Shown: piece after piece, positions 51,161 through 59,921 of the stretch
How the letters are laid out: every line of letters starts with the position of its first letter
Position numbering within the stretch: position 1 is the first letter of the stretch
DNA from: Prochilodus magdalenae
Lineage: Eukaryota > Chordata > Actinopteri > Characiformes > Prochilodontidae
DNA length: 64,000 nt
NCBI GenBank assembly: GCA_024036415.1
Contig: JAMWET010001101.1
Location: 356,001 to 420,000 of the forward strand
Direction: 5' to 3'
Translations under genes and position numbers: made by a program
The notes under the pieces: generated by a model
Told to the model about the DNA's origin: nothing
The model's input: only the letters and a program-made list of their open reading frames with translations
The model's database searches: none

Positions 51161-54100
51161 GTAAGAAATACATGTAAGACTGCAATTTGCAGTCCTTAAA
51201 CATTCAGGCATTTTTTATAAAAGGCAAAACTTTATTGAACGAACTTCTTAATTTCTTACTAATGATTTAAAAGCTTTGTCTTCTCACAGATCAGCAGAAT
51301 GTAAACCAAAGATAAAGTGTTGTTACTCCAGGAGACGATTTGAGAACTTCCACACCTGTATAAGTTGTTTTTATTTTTAAATGACTGCATACATTAGATG
51401 AGCATTATAGAGCGCTCCAGAGCACTTCTGTTTTTAAGCATATGAAGTCACATGTATTTATTGCCTAATCCACACGGGCGATGACTAATATACTTTATTA
51501 ACTCAAAGTTACAGCCCAAGACAACTCCTCTTCCACTGAATCGTGTCAGGGTTAGAATGACTGTGAAACTGTGAGCCACTAAGAGGTTCGGAGTTTGGAG
51601 CAATTCCTAGATTAATCAAAGGACAATATGATAATATGCCTCGTGATGTTCAAGCAAGTGAACTGACTGGACTTCACAGTGTTGGAGAGGAATGTCCAGT
51701 TCCCTCTATAAAAACTAAACAAACACAAAATGTACCAACGCATTCCTGGAAAAAACTAAATATAGCAGAAGATGGAAGCATGACACATTTACAACCTCTT
51801 TGTATAATGCCGAATCAGCAACATTTTAAATGAACTAAATTAAGCAAAACATTCAAGGTTGCATTTTGCAGGACCCTACACAGCAATTACGCAGAACAGC
51901 CACGTCCTGTGTTTACAGAATACGTCCGTAAATAGAGTACCTTCAACGATATGAACATTACAGGCGTCTGTAGCCGACAGAGTCCTGCTATGTTTTATTT
52001 GGCTGTTTGAAGCACTGTTTGAGTTTTACAGTACATTCAGAACTCCACCTAAAGTCACTATGTCCTACTTCTGATTTATTTTGGATGTTTTAACCTTTGC
52101 TTTTTTCCTTTTTAAACATAAAAAAAGATTACACTGAAACGGATTCGGAAAGACTCAAAGAACTGTTTGCCTAATTATGTGTCCACCTCCAACGTCTCTT
52201 TCAATAATAGCAACACTGAATACTGCTCTCCAAAGGACGGCTTTTCCTTCCAAACCAAGCAAGCCAGAAACACCACTAACTGAGCATTACCATGAAACCA
52301 AAGTCACATGATACATAAGTTTTCTCTCACTCTCCTTCTTTTGCTGGAGGTTGTTCAGTTGTCCCAGGCTAAAAGTGTGCCAAGGAATGTTGTGCCGTTT
52401 CTTTGTTGTACTAAATGTGTGGGCGGGCGCCTTGCATTTCTCACAAGCGTGCTTCAGTTCTACTTGAGCAACTCGTCTCTCCAGGGAAGCGCAGCAGAAA
52501 GACGCTTTTGTAAGAGCATGGCTGTTGATCAGCAGTTCGGACTTCAAAGAAACTGATTTAACAGTGGATTAAATAAATGTGCGCTGCACTTACAGTTACT
52601 AGTTTTGTGGTGACCTAGATTTGACAGCGAGGGCTGTTAGCAATTTATGATTACATAAATGTTTAAGGGTCTATTAGAGCTATATTATTACAGAATTATA
52701 TGCTCTTCTTTCTGTAGAATGAGGGAGAAGTGTAAAAGACAATGACATTTTGTAAACAGGAGTAAAGGAAAAAGCACTACAGTGATCAGTAGCTTGTGTG
52801 CTGGTACCTGTTGACTGGGTGATGCAGGCCATCCAGAGAGCTGGTGGAGAGCCTGCATGGTTTGGAGAATCCATCGATGCTAAAAGACTGATTCAACACT
52901 CGAGCTGCACCAGGGTTCACTGAGGTTGCACACAGACACAGACAAACACACATACATTTTATCGCCATATGTATTATTCATGCAAAATCAACAAAATGGC
53001 AGACACAAAACAATTAGTTCACTTGTTTCTGAAACGTATCTAATACCTTGTAAAACTTCCACAAGCATGAATAACAGCTGTGAATCAATCTAGCATGTAC
53101 TGGACAAGTTTCTGTATGTAGGCCACATCAGTGTACAGACACTCTTGCATCAAAGAATTGTGCAGCTGGGACAGATTTGGTGGATGGCTTCCTTGGCACA
53201 ATTCTAAGGTGAGTTTCCTGTAGACTGGGATTTTAGCCACTGCTGGTAGACCTGTATGACTGTACAGTTCCATAGACCTGCAAATTCAGCTACTTCCTTC
53301 ACACTATGGACTTTGGCATGGCCCGATGCAATCACTCAATCATTAACATCTGCTTTACGACCTATTTTCCACACAGGGAACAGAACATTCAGTGCACTGT
53401 ACCACCTTCTCTCAATAGATGAATCCTTTCACACACCCTGCAGGTATTTATTGCCTGATCATCCTTATGCAGCACCAGCTGCAGGATCCTAAAGGTATTA
53501 AGACTTTAAACACAGAAGGTGACTCATTTTTTATCTCGTTAGCATATTAAAATGAATAGTAGGGGTGTAATGTAAAGGAAATCATGCTTGGGTTATATTC
53601 AAATGTAGAAATTCCCAAAAAGAACATGACGTATTCAAGTTATTCTCACAAAACAGCCTTAAACCAAGAACACGTCATGATTTTGTTGATTAATATTTTT
53701 TTTTACATTTGAACTTACCATTAAAAGCTTTTTACCCTACACAGATATCTACTAGGAGTGTAACGTAAGTGTACATAGACCAAACACAATCAAATGTAAT
53801 GTAGCACAAGGCAGAAGAAAAAACTCAATATTGTTATTGTGTTACAGTAGTATATTTTGCATATATATTTTAATAACAAGCTTAGGAATAAATCAAGAAT
53901 AAAATGAACATCAAGTTATTTAATAGAAATAATAAATATCTCATTAATGTCTTGTTAAAAAGAGTATACATTCACATATTAACAGTTACACGAACGCTCT
54001 TACCTGCAATTAACTGCTGTTTAAGTAGTGGAATCTGCTGGTCATGGAGGCGGAGCTTGCGTAACGCATCAGCCAATGAAGACTTGAGCAACGTGATCTC

Positions 54101-54180
54101 ATCTTCTTGCGCCTGCAGCCGCACCTCCATTAGAGAGAGCCTGTCTGGAAACTCCGCACTGCTCCCAGCCGACACATCAT
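23348..54180 (-). CDS. eml3: eml3, EMAP-like microtubule-associated protein 3 (23 exons; exon 1 not found)
   Basis: EML proteins are cytosolic microtubule-binding proteins; mammalian EML3 acts on the mitotic spindle with augmin and gamma-tubulin complexes. Twenty-three exons join in frame for 982 complete codons plus the end of a split Asp codon. The order is coiled-coil trimerisation domain (about residues 10-60 of the visible protein), Ser/Thr-rich linker (60-305), HELP motif with MFIRGRPITMYIPS (about 310), then tandem WD40 propellers to about 950 and a short polar tail. EML3 rather than EML1/2/4 fits GHSSFITHLDWSKDG, ESKDREWASYTCVLGFHV, NSGDYEILYWDVASGC and EGHGSHVT. Human EML3 is about 896 aa; the linker here is longer. 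The next gene downstream, mta2, is also next to EML3 in humans. Confidence 0.95.
23579..25392 (-). other. eml3 last intron, largely a Tc1-like element
   Basis: A 1.8 kb intron between exons V and W. More than half of it is the Tc1-like remnant at 23,654-24,595; the rest is AT-rich with no signal seen. Confidence 0.8.
23654..24595 (-). mobile_element. Degenerate Tc1-like transposon
   Basis: Inverted ends of about 30 bp share GCCAAA.ATGTGGACACC-type sequence (left TCCAAAATTATGTGGACACC; right, reversed, GCCAAACATATGTGGACACC). TA is present at both outer edges. The minus strand encodes HCHKTVCETTALLEPPQSTV near 24,420-24,360, which matches the helix-turn-helix of fish Tc1 transposases. Stops break the frame, so it is dead. 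Confidence 0.78.
25393..25523 (-). CDS. eml3: eml3 exon V
   Basis: GVWLEGSDGTDINALCRSHS then ERLVAVADDFCKVHLFQYPC and PKPK. Highly conserved final-propeller block. Donor GTCAGT. Confidence 0.97.
25524..26551 (-). other. eml3 intron U-V
   Basis: A 1.0 kb AT-rich intron. Contains AACCTGTCACAAGAACCTG (about 26,021), resembling AACCTGTCACAGGAACCTG in the element near 63,100; a short shared repeat fragment is likely. Confidence 0.5.
26552..26650 (-). CDS. eml3: eml3 exon U
   Basis: Completes Trp, then DVASGCKLLRNRFESKDREW and ASYTCVLGFHVM. ESKDREWA supports EML3; EML4 has DCKDIDWT at this place. Confidence 0.96.
26765..26852 (-). CDS. eml3: eml3 exon T
   Basis: GHSSFITHLDWSKDGKYIMS then NSGDYEILY and the first base of Trp. 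Nearly identical to mammalian EML3. Donor GTAAGT. Confidence 0.97.
26853..28710 (-). other. eml3 intron S-T
   Basis: A 1.9 kb intron with no recognised repeat or coding signal; simple AT-rich sequence. Confidence 0.6.
28711..28808 (-). CDS. eml3: eml3 exon S
   Basis: DGSFVAVGSHDNFIYIYSVT then EGGRRYTRFGKCT. WD40 blade with VGSHDN.IYIY. Donor GTAAGC. Confidence 0.96.
29018..29106 (-). CDS. eml3: eml3 exon R
   Basis: WLVMDLQTQEVVSDLIDGNE then QLSVLRYSP. The DGNEQLSV.RYS block is an EML hallmark. Donor GTCAGA. Confidence 0.95.
29107..31115 (-). other. eml3 intron Q-R
   Basis: A 2.0 kb intron that holds the Tc1-like remnant at 29,981-30,742; nothing else recognised. Confidence 0.7.
29981..30742 (-). 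mobile_element. Degenerate Tc1-like transposon, second family
   Basis: Left end TACACTCATGGAGCACTTTA; right end, reversed, TATCACTCACTGAGCTCTTT. Internal stretches such as CATTATCACGCTAGAAATAACC and CCAACAATCATGCCACGCTC match a common fish Tc1-like element whose transposase reads on the minus strand. No open frame remains. Confidence 0.7.
31116..31183 (-). CDS. eml3: eml3 exon Q
   Basis: ESGLCADFSPNGAVVSVGLS then TG and part of Arg; compare EML3 CADFHPSGAVVAVGLNTGR. Donor GTAAAC. Confidence 0.94.
31269..31400 (-). CDS. eml3: eml3 exon P
   Basis: GHVDEMWGLATHPFQNTFLT then CGNDKQLCVWNAEEHSLSWC, TTLE. WD40 blade of the second propeller. Confidence 0.96.
32129..32254 (-). CDS. eml3: eml3 exon O
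   Basis: IPEKFGAVRTIADVDGEELL then VGTTRNAILRGTFSDGFVAI, LQ. WD40 blade; phase 0 at both ends. A polypurine/polypyrimidine tract lies just upstream. Confidence 0.95.
32275..32658. repeat. Polypyrimidine (plus) tract in eml3 intron N-O
   Basis: Almost 400 bp of C/T with few purines on the plus strand, so the eml3 transcript is purine-rich (GGGAGAGAGA-like) here. It fills the whole intron between exons N and O. May form triplex or other non-B DNA. Confidence 0.85.
32659..32810 (-). CDS. eml3: eml3 exon N
   Basis: ETFQIMKQTRAHEGSVFTLC then VLQGGALLSGGGKDRRIIRW and SADLAPERECE. WD40 blade with SGGGKDR. The preceding minus-strand acceptor is TCCTACAG. Confidence 0.95.
32811..34021 (-). other. 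eml3 intron M-N
   Basis: A 1.2 kb intron, no recognised repeat apart from the short direct repeat GACTAGGATGACTTTGACTT at 33,541-33,570. Confidence 0.6.
34022..34160 (-). CDS. eml3: eml3 exon M
   Basis: KYKKPKFIMCFVFSLTGDVL then TGDSEGNILTWGKSAADIKT. WD40 blade; KYKKPKFI.CFVF and TGDSEGNILTWG match EML3 closely. Confidence 0.96.
34268..34402 (-). CDS. eml3: eml3 exon L
   Basis: STNEAVFAVEFNPADTNNII then TCGKSHVYFWTLSAGTLTKK and QGIFG. WD40 blade. Phase 0 borders; donor GTGAGT. Confidence 0.96.
34403..37493 (-). other. eml3 intron K-L
   Basis: A 3.1 kb intron. The section 36,330-36,640 has more CpG than its surroundings (for example CCCCGCACTCCGCCGCACAT) but no exon or promoter can be shown. 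Confidence 0.55.
37494..37589 (-). CDS. eml3: eml3 exon K
   Basis: DAGAFLCVIDDSNEHMLSVW then DWNKNTKVVEVK; WD40 blade with the family DDSNEHMLSVWD motif. Both borders in phase 0. Confidence 0.96.
37691..37801 (-). CDS. eml3: eml3 exon J
   Basis: PLQPFVHIWDSTTLVTLQQI then GLGTFERGVGSVAFSSA; WD40 blades. The acceptor is taken as ACCAG before CCTTTG, since this restores the family sequence DGKPLQP; a second CAG lies nine bases on. Confidence 0.93.
37954..38023 (-). CDS. eml3: eml3 exon I
   Basis: Completes Cys, then LAIHPDKVLIASGQTAGVDK and DGK. AGVDKDGK is an EML hallmark. Acceptor CTACAG, donor GTGGGT. Confidence 0.95.
38024..39077 (-). other. eml3 intron H-I
   Basis: A 1.05 kb intron holding the inverted MITE copy at 38,758-38,975, flanked by short pieces (38,690-38,755; 38,998-39,060) that resemble the dispersed repeat at 17,990 and 43,395. 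Confidence 0.6.
38758..38975. mobile_element. Second copy of the TCGTCGCTGTCC MITE, inverted
   Basis: Begins TTGTCGCTGTCCAAAGAAAA followed by ACATGTATC. Its interior, when reversed, follows the interior of the 14,188-14,436 copy (GTCAGTGGAACC, then CTGTTGGT). The far inverted repeat has decayed. Confidence 0.6.
39078..39227 (-). CDS. eml3: eml3 exon H
   Basis: VYGYRGRDCRGNLYMLPSGE then AVYFIACVVVLYHVTKQTQR and HYRKHTDCVR. The EML family normally has YRGHTDCV or YLGHTDCV; here the Gly of the WD-repeat GH pair reads Lys. Donor GTGAGT. Confidence 0.94.
39528..39648 (-). CDS. eml3: eml3 exon G (HELP motif)
   Basis: GQSIKMFIRGRPITMYIPSN then IQNYDELKMDHPSEKLELDW. The HELP signature and start of the hydrophobic EML propeller. 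Donor GTATCC splits Val. Confidence 0.95.
39649..41039 (-). other. eml3 intron F-G
   Basis: A 1.4 kb intron containing an ATTT-rich tract at 40,310-40,335 and the MITE at 40,549-40,723. Confidence 0.7.
40549..40723. mobile_element. hAT-like MITE, 175 bp
   Basis: Both ends begin CAGGGGTGTCCAGTCTTA and, after about ten variable bases, resume with GGCCGGTGTGG, giving inverted repeats of nearly 40 bp. CAG ends with GGGTGTCC are typical of hAT-derived MITEs. An 8 bp target duplication is not clear in the flanks. Confidence 0.75.
41040..41069 (-). CDS. eml3: eml3 micro-exon F (30 nt)
   Basis: Encodes TQGSRRGTQ between shared glycines. Acceptor TTTCTGCAG, donor GTAGGC. GSRR is shared with mammalian EML3. 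Being 30 nt, it can be skipped without a frameshift, so it may be an alternative exon. Confidence 0.8.
41070..44779 (-). other. eml3 intron E-F
   Basis: A 3.7 kb intron between the two micro-exons. Holds the dispersed repeat at 43,395-43,735 and a short CACTGAA tandem run near 42,347-42,381; otherwise nothing recognised. Confidence 0.6.
43395..43735. repeat. Dispersed repeat, copy 2
   Basis: Same ordered blocks as 17,990-18,330, including ATTGGGCTCATCGGGAGGTG then GAGCTTAAAGA. Also carries the palindromic run CATGTACAGTACATGTACAT near 43,638. Confidence 0.5.
44780..44808 (-). CDS. eml3: eml3 micro-exon E (29 nt)
   Basis: Encodes GRAKDLLSNTG across its borders. Acceptor TTTCACAG, donor GTAATA. 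Its length and phases (2 in, 1 out) are what exons D and F need. Mammalian EML3 has KDPLSSPGGPGSRR here, matching KDLLSNTGTQGSRR from E plus F. Confidence 0.82.
45810..45926 (-). CDS. eml3: eml3 exon D
   Basis: TRRNSEKLSKDTQDKAKQRM then PKKAASSTNLLTRSPSLEG. Basic, Ser-rich microtubule-binding linker; lines up with mammalian PRRNSS and KAISSANLLVRSGS. Donor GTGAGT. Confidence 0.88.
45927..50221 (-). other. eml3 intron C-D
   Basis: A 4.3 kb intron. It contains a CpG-enriched stretch at 46,730-46,960, an AT-rich TTTA run at 47,990-48,020 and a short CA run at 48,450-48,470. No exon recognised. Confidence 0.6.
50222..50671 (-). CDS. eml3: eml3 exon C (large Ser/Thr-rich linker exon)
   Basis: 150 codons, open throughout, acidic and Ser/Pro/Gln-rich. 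It contains EMSTQTDPW, which lines up with the GTQTE motif of mammalian EML3. The acceptor GTCTTCAG lies 40 bp from a long tetranucleotide array. The donor GTGGGT at 50,221 joins in frame to TRRNSEKLSKD, matching mammalian PRRNSS. The reading frame would otherwise stop eight bases further on. Confidence 0.85.
50713..51160. repeat. CAGA/GATA tetranucleotide array
   Basis: About 450 bp of mixed CAGA and GATA units, including about 15 consecutive GATA units near 50,935-50,995. On the eml3 strand it reads TCTG/TCTA and lies directly upstream of the exon C acceptor. Confidence 0.95.
52808..52919 (-). CDS. eml3: eml3 exon B
   Basis: Encodes VNPGAARVLNQSFSIDGFSK then PCRLSTSSLDGLHHPVN. Polar linker, little family conservation. 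Supported by in-frame joins to A and C, acceptor CCTCAG and donor GTACCA. Confidence 0.8.
52920..54003 (-). other. eml3 intron A-B
   Basis: A 1.1 kb intron. The section 53,040-53,500 is less AT-rich and may be an old transposon (ordered, non-coding), but I do not recognise a family. Confidence 0.45.
54004..54180 (-). CDS. eml3: eml3 exon A (second coding exon; coiled coil)
   Basis: Completes an Asp codon, then DVSAGSSAEFPDRLSLMEVR and LQAQEDEITLLKSSLADALR. Matches the EML trimerisation coiled coil (compare EML4 QQQEDEITVLKAALADVLRR). It enters with two bases owed to exon 1, so exon 1 must end in phase 1 with G. Confidence 0.93.
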
Positions 54181-57100
54181 CTGCACACAGAGCATTTGAA
54201 CAGTCAGCACCTGCTTTCCCAAACTCATCATTATGAAGGTTATAAGATATCATGGAAGGTCAGGGTGATCCCCTCACAGTCATTCACTGCACTCCGATGG
54301 GTTTAAAATCCAGAACACTGACTCCACGAAATACAGCCAAAGTGGACACTGCAGACATAATCAACTTATAGATACAGAACCAAATGGGATACTTCGGGGG
54401 TATATTAGAGCTAAACCACAAATACCAACGCAAGCACTGTGTTTAATTAACCGTTAACTTACTCACTGTGCAGTACACAGTGTTTACTGTCTAGTAACCT
54501 AAACGATCATGGAATTAATAAATTAATAAATGAATTAATTAATAAATTAAGTTTTAGAAGTGTTGGATACAAAAAAATTGGGTACAAAGAAAATTGTGAT
54601 GCATCTAAGAATTATTAACTTATCCTTTCCTGCACATCTTAGTTTATATGTGCTCAAAAATCCAATTATATTCCAATTTCAATAATCAGTCCCGATTTCA
54701 GCAGTTATGTGATTACTTAAGTGTTCATGTAAACAGAGCACTTCAGGATTAAATTAAGTTCCAGAAATCAGATTAGGAGAACTAGTTCAGTAATCAAGTT
54801 CTTTAGCTTTATCTTCTCGATGATGCATGTTCATATTTTCTGCCAAATTAAAAAGCAGCATAAAGTCTGAGATTTACGTTACGTTACATTTACATCCCGT
54901 CTTCTTCTGTGAGCCTACTGGTAGGCTGCAAAGTTAAAATCCGATTACTGTCTGACTAATGCAGATCTGGAGTTTTGCCTATATCTGATTCCCTGAGGGC
55001 ATGTAAACGTGCAGATCAGATTACTGACAAGATCTGATTTTCTGCAGCCTATCTGATTATTAAATGTAATGTAAACAGACTCTGTTCTATAATCTATAAG
55101 GTCATTTGGTAATACCCAGGTAATATCGGGGGTGCCCCATCTTGGTCCTGGACATCTCCCGCCCTGGAGAGTTTATGTTTTCCATTTACCAACCCAAAAA
55201 ACAGACAGATGTAGTTTCACTATGCACCAACAATGTGCAGGTGCTGTTAAAGGTTTGGGTTTAAGAGGCATTCAAATCCTCCAAGTTCGTTTCTTTAATC
55301 CTTCTCTGATACTAAAAGGGCAGGGCTTTGCTTATTTTGCAGTCTTCAGTATTGACTGCTTAAGGTAAACCTGAACCTCAGGGGTTTTACTTCTGGCCAT
55401 GACTAAGCTCATCAACAACATGTAGGTTTTCAGTTAGGGCAGGCAATTTTCCAAGAAAACACAAAACGAGAGAACATATCCAGTTTTTATCACCTGTGGA
55501 AAAATAAATGGGATACTTGGGATGTCAACATGATACGACGTGATGATTCAGACAGTATTAAAGGGAATAAGGCAAATACATAAAACCAGTTTCCCCTGGT
55601 TTTCACAACACTGTATTAGGCTCTCTTTGGTGTCATTTTAATAGAAGCAAAACAGAACAGTCCATCCAAAACATGCCCGGTCAGGTCAGTAGTAAGGACT
55701 GAGTGGTATGAGCTCATAAACTTTGCCACATTTATATATATACTTGAATCCCATCCAGTACTATGACATCTCCTAAAACTCATTTGTGAATGTAGACACT
55801 AAAATGCACAGCATTTGAAGTTGTGAAGTGTGGGAGTAAAGTTGCAGACAGCACCGGACTTCCAAGAACAGCTCGCCCTCACGACTACAAACACCAATCC
55901 CAACTGACTTTTCCATAGGTGTGGTGTTGTTACTTGCATAAACCGACCAAACTAGCACAGCTTTGTGACACTTGCATTGCTTTCCAATACAAACTCCTCC
56001 ACTGGACCCAACCCTGACTGCTCTATTGTCATCCTGCTTTATTACACCGCAGAGTTCATCACCCTGACCTGATGTGTCCTCAGCTAACCCTTCACTCGCT
56101 GAGTTACACAGTCAAACACTTCAAGCATAAAGCTGGAAAATCACTTGGTGTTCAAAGTGTGCTTCTTTTTGCACTGGAGGTACAAGGTTAAAGTAGATAG
56201 CCATCATACCAGTTAGCATCATGAACAGGGGACATCTGCATTATCACACACTCACCTCAAAATTTACTGAGAATTCATCTTGAATACATATTTTCACAAC
56301 GGCTGTCATAAAGAAGTCTGGATAAAATTCAAGATATAATACGACTGCTGTTATTGTTTTTTGTTATAAGTCCATTTGTACCTGCAGGATGTGATGTTGG
56401 TTTTAGCATGCTGTGCCTAATTGCCTTATATGTTCATTATCTGTTATTATTGGGGATGCACCTATGCCACTCTACAACACCTGATACGTGATAGAGATAA
56501 CTCTATTTAACTAGTTTGTAAATCTCAATATTTCAATATTTACATTTTATATTTAATATGTTATCACTAATAAAACATATCAAGTTTGAAGGAAAGACAT
56601 TCACCTGTTGGAATATATGTAGGTAGCATGCAAAACGTTTTATCAGCTTCATGGTTTTTCAAAAATACATATATTGAAACTAATGCCTGCAAAATGTTCC
56701 AAAACAGGGGGCCAGAAACGTTTAGTTAAATGTTCACGCCTGAATGTTCAAGCAGTCACGCCTGAATATGAATAAATAGAAAACATCTGGGCTGCCGTAT
56801 GAGGGACGATGGGTTCCCATTCATTTAAAAAAAATGCATCAGCTAACCCTGACCCTAGCTAATTTGGAATTGGTTGGAGGGATCAGATTTGGAACAAGTA
56901 CAAATTTACTTGGACTTGTAGAAATGTGTTTCTGAATGCTTTTTGATTCAATGCAGGTCAAACAAAATTCACTAATCCCTAATTTTGGAAGCCACTTCAG
57001 TTCATAAACTTTGTTAATTAAAAAAATATACTTAGTATGTAGTATTATCTGTCATAAAATGATTAAACATATTTAACTGAAGTAAGTTTTCATTTTTTTA

Positions 57101-57876
57101 CCTTGCAAAATAAGTACAAACAGACCTGAACAAGATATCCCTGTGTTGTGTTTATGTAATCACACGGTCTCTTTGGCTTTCAAACACTGTGTATTGTTCA
57201 TGATACATCGCTGACAGCGTAAATGACAGTATCGGCACAGATACGGTATTTTGCTTCTTTAGGTTTGCACTGGAGCAAGTCTATAATTAATTCGGACACC
57301 AGACATGTCCTGGCAGATTCTATTCAGAGGAAAGTTGTGTACATTTGTTTTTTGTCAAACTGCTTTAAAATTAGACTGATTGCACACACACCACAAGCAC
57401 ACCCACTGAGTGAGGACGGACTGGGGTTTCATGAGAATGACTCACACTACATTGTACATCATTAAATACATTTTGCTCAAATTCAGAACATCATATAATC
57501 ACCAAGTTTGCTTTTACTAATGCATAGTTACTAGGTATATTAGTGCGGTTTATCAGTTATATTAGGGTTGTGTTCTACTTTGTTTGCACAAACTGGACAT
57601 CAAGGAGAAACGTGGAACTGCTTGCAGTGCATCTGCAGTTTGATACAGGAAGTTGTGGTAGAAAATGCAGGATCTGTGAATAAAGCGTTTCCTTGCAGGG
57701 TGGGGTAAACACTGGGTATTCTGGTGGTTAATTACACCTGAAACTCTTCACTAACTACATGGTAGGATGTCTATGGTTTCAGAGCTAAAGAGGGAAGTGC
57801 AAGCGCCAAAATATCCGGCCTGATTGGGCCACAATATGAGGCTGTTTGCACTTGAAAACAAGTCCCACTCGACAGA

Positions 57877-57899
57877 CAGGCAGACAGGCAGACAGACAG

Positions 57900-57939
<40 letters not shown>
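57877..57939. repeat. CAGA then CA microsatellite
   Basis: Five or six CAGA-type units, a CGCGCG step and about 16 CA units. Confidence 0.92.
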
Positions 57940-57940
<1 letters not shown>

Positions 57941-58192
57941 TCTTGCTATATTTGTGAGGACATCCTTAGGGTTCTATTAAACTTTGGATTACTGTACTCT
58001 AACCTTAACCCCAGTGTCCAAAAGGCTATTTTAGATAGATGCTCTAGTAGATTGTCTTTAAAAGGCAATTGTGATTTGTAGTATAAACAATATGTGTTCA
58101 AGTGAAGACGAGCAAAATGTCCTCATCTGAGCAAAAACTCTTGCGTACTTCTGTGGACCTGTGATCCTCACAAATACAGCACTACAAAAATA

Positions 58193-58371
58193 AACACACA
58201 CACACACATGCACACACACACAGACACACAGAGACACACAGAGACACACACACACAGAGACACACACACACACACAGACACACAGAGAGACACACACAGA
58301 GAAACACACACACACACACAGACACACACACACACACACACAGACAGACACACACACACACACACACACAG

Positions 58372-58405
<34 letters not shown>

Positions 58406-58497
58406 ACACAGAGAGACACACACAGAGAGACACACACAGAGAAACACACACACACAGACACACACACACACACAGACACAGGCACACACAGACACAT
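58193..58497. repeat. Long imperfect CA repeat with GA interruptions
   Basis: About 300 bp of CA broken at regular intervals by CAGA or GAGA steps. All apparent reading frames through it are low-complexity artefacts. Confidence 0.95.
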
Positions 58498-59510
58498 AAA
58501 CACGAGGAATGTGCTGAACCAGAATAATGGTCTGTCCCTCTGAATCTCAGTGCTGGCATTTAACATTTGAGGCTAGCATAGTTTCAAACAGCCGCTGGTC
58601 TCTGGGGCAGAACCGTGATTGCTCTCCTCTCACAAAAGGCTCTTGTAAAGTGCAGGAGGCTGTTTTCTCTGCTACCTGATCCTGCACATTCTGGATTAGT
58701 CTAAAACCTGACCAGTAATGTTCTGGAAACACTACTTCAGACCGTCACAAACTCAGCATCTTAGGACTTTATTTATTACCACAAAAACAAGAATGTGATC
58801 AGAATACCAAAACCGAAGGCTTTAAAGAGGCTAGTGAAAATTCCTTTGGCAGTGACGCTCTGTCATATTCTAGTTTACAACAACATCATAAAAAGTGGAA
58901 CAGATTGGAAGCTGAACGAGTTCAGGTTTGAACTGATGCAAAACATGACTTTCACTTATGCAAACTGAATCATGAATACATGAAGTTTCCTGTAAGTGTT
59001 TATTGGACCTGAATAAAACAAGTTACATTGCTAGGTCATTTTAACGTTGACCTGGCAAACAATGTTTATAGTGTAATAAAAGAAGGAGAAAGAAAGTGTT
59101 ACTGCTTAGGCTAATCATTCACTACAGCGGCACAATATACCATCTGTTAATCTTTACCAACACTGCAGTAGTGCTGTACCACATTACCAAATGTATCCAG
59201 ATATTAGTGAACACGGCTACTTTAAAGTGCACCCATTGCTGAGCTTGCATAATCTCCACAGAAAAGCACTGCCAGTGGAATGCGATGCTCTGGAGCAGCT
59301 GGGCATAGTGAGTCCAAGGTCACCATGCCCAAAGCCAAGCATCTGGAGGATATATAAAAGCACCCCCACAACTAGGCTATCTGTGATTCAGAACTGATCA
59401 TCATCCTGACCTAATGCTCTAGTGACTGAACTGACCTCACAAAATTGCTTATCTAGTGACTGAATTGCCATCTTTATAATTTAGGAAAAGAAACTGCGAT
59501 GTTCAATGAG

Positions 59511-59921
59511 CACTGCAGTGTCATTGATGTGGTGATGGCGTGTTTGTGTGTGTTGTGCTGGTGTGAGCAGATCAGACATGAAAGTGCTGCTGGAGTCATA
59601 AACACCTCAATGTTACTGTTGGACTGAGAACAGTCCACCAACCAAAACTATCCAACTGACAGCGTCCTGTGGGCAGTGTCCTGTGGGCAGCGTCCTGTGG
59701 GCAGCGTCCTGTGGGCAGCGTCCTGGGACCACTGAGGGAGGACTAGATGAATAACGCAAACTGTGCAGCAGCAGATGAGCTATAGTCTCTGACTTTACAT
59801 TTACCTTTGGTGGACCACCAAGGTAGGAGTGTCTTATAGAGTGGACAGTGGGTGGACACAGTGTTTAAACACTCCAAAACAACACACACTAACACACCAC
59901 AACATCACTGTCACTGCAGTG
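59511..59921. mobile_element. Non-autonomous inverted-repeat element
   Basis: Left end CACTGCAGTGTCATTGATGT; right end reversed CACTGCAGTGACAGTGATGT, both continuing into GTGTGTGTTGT. No coding frame. A piece of the same family lies at 22,233-22,325, and family-like sequence continues to about 60,010. Confidence 0.65.
59662..59727. repeat. 14 bp minisatellite inside the 59.5 kb element
   Basis: Nearly five units of GCGTCCTGTGGGCA; the second unit has GT in place of GC at its start. Confidence 0.92.

Noticed and set aside
50610..51211. Frames of about 200 codons rich in Leu/Ser/Cys/Tyr
   Set aside because: They are produced by the CAGA/GATA array; no composition or homology suggests a protein.
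58058..58566. Long overlapping reading frames of Cys/Val/Ser in the CA repeat
   Set aside because: They are artefacts of a dinucleotide repeat, which is open in several frames at once.
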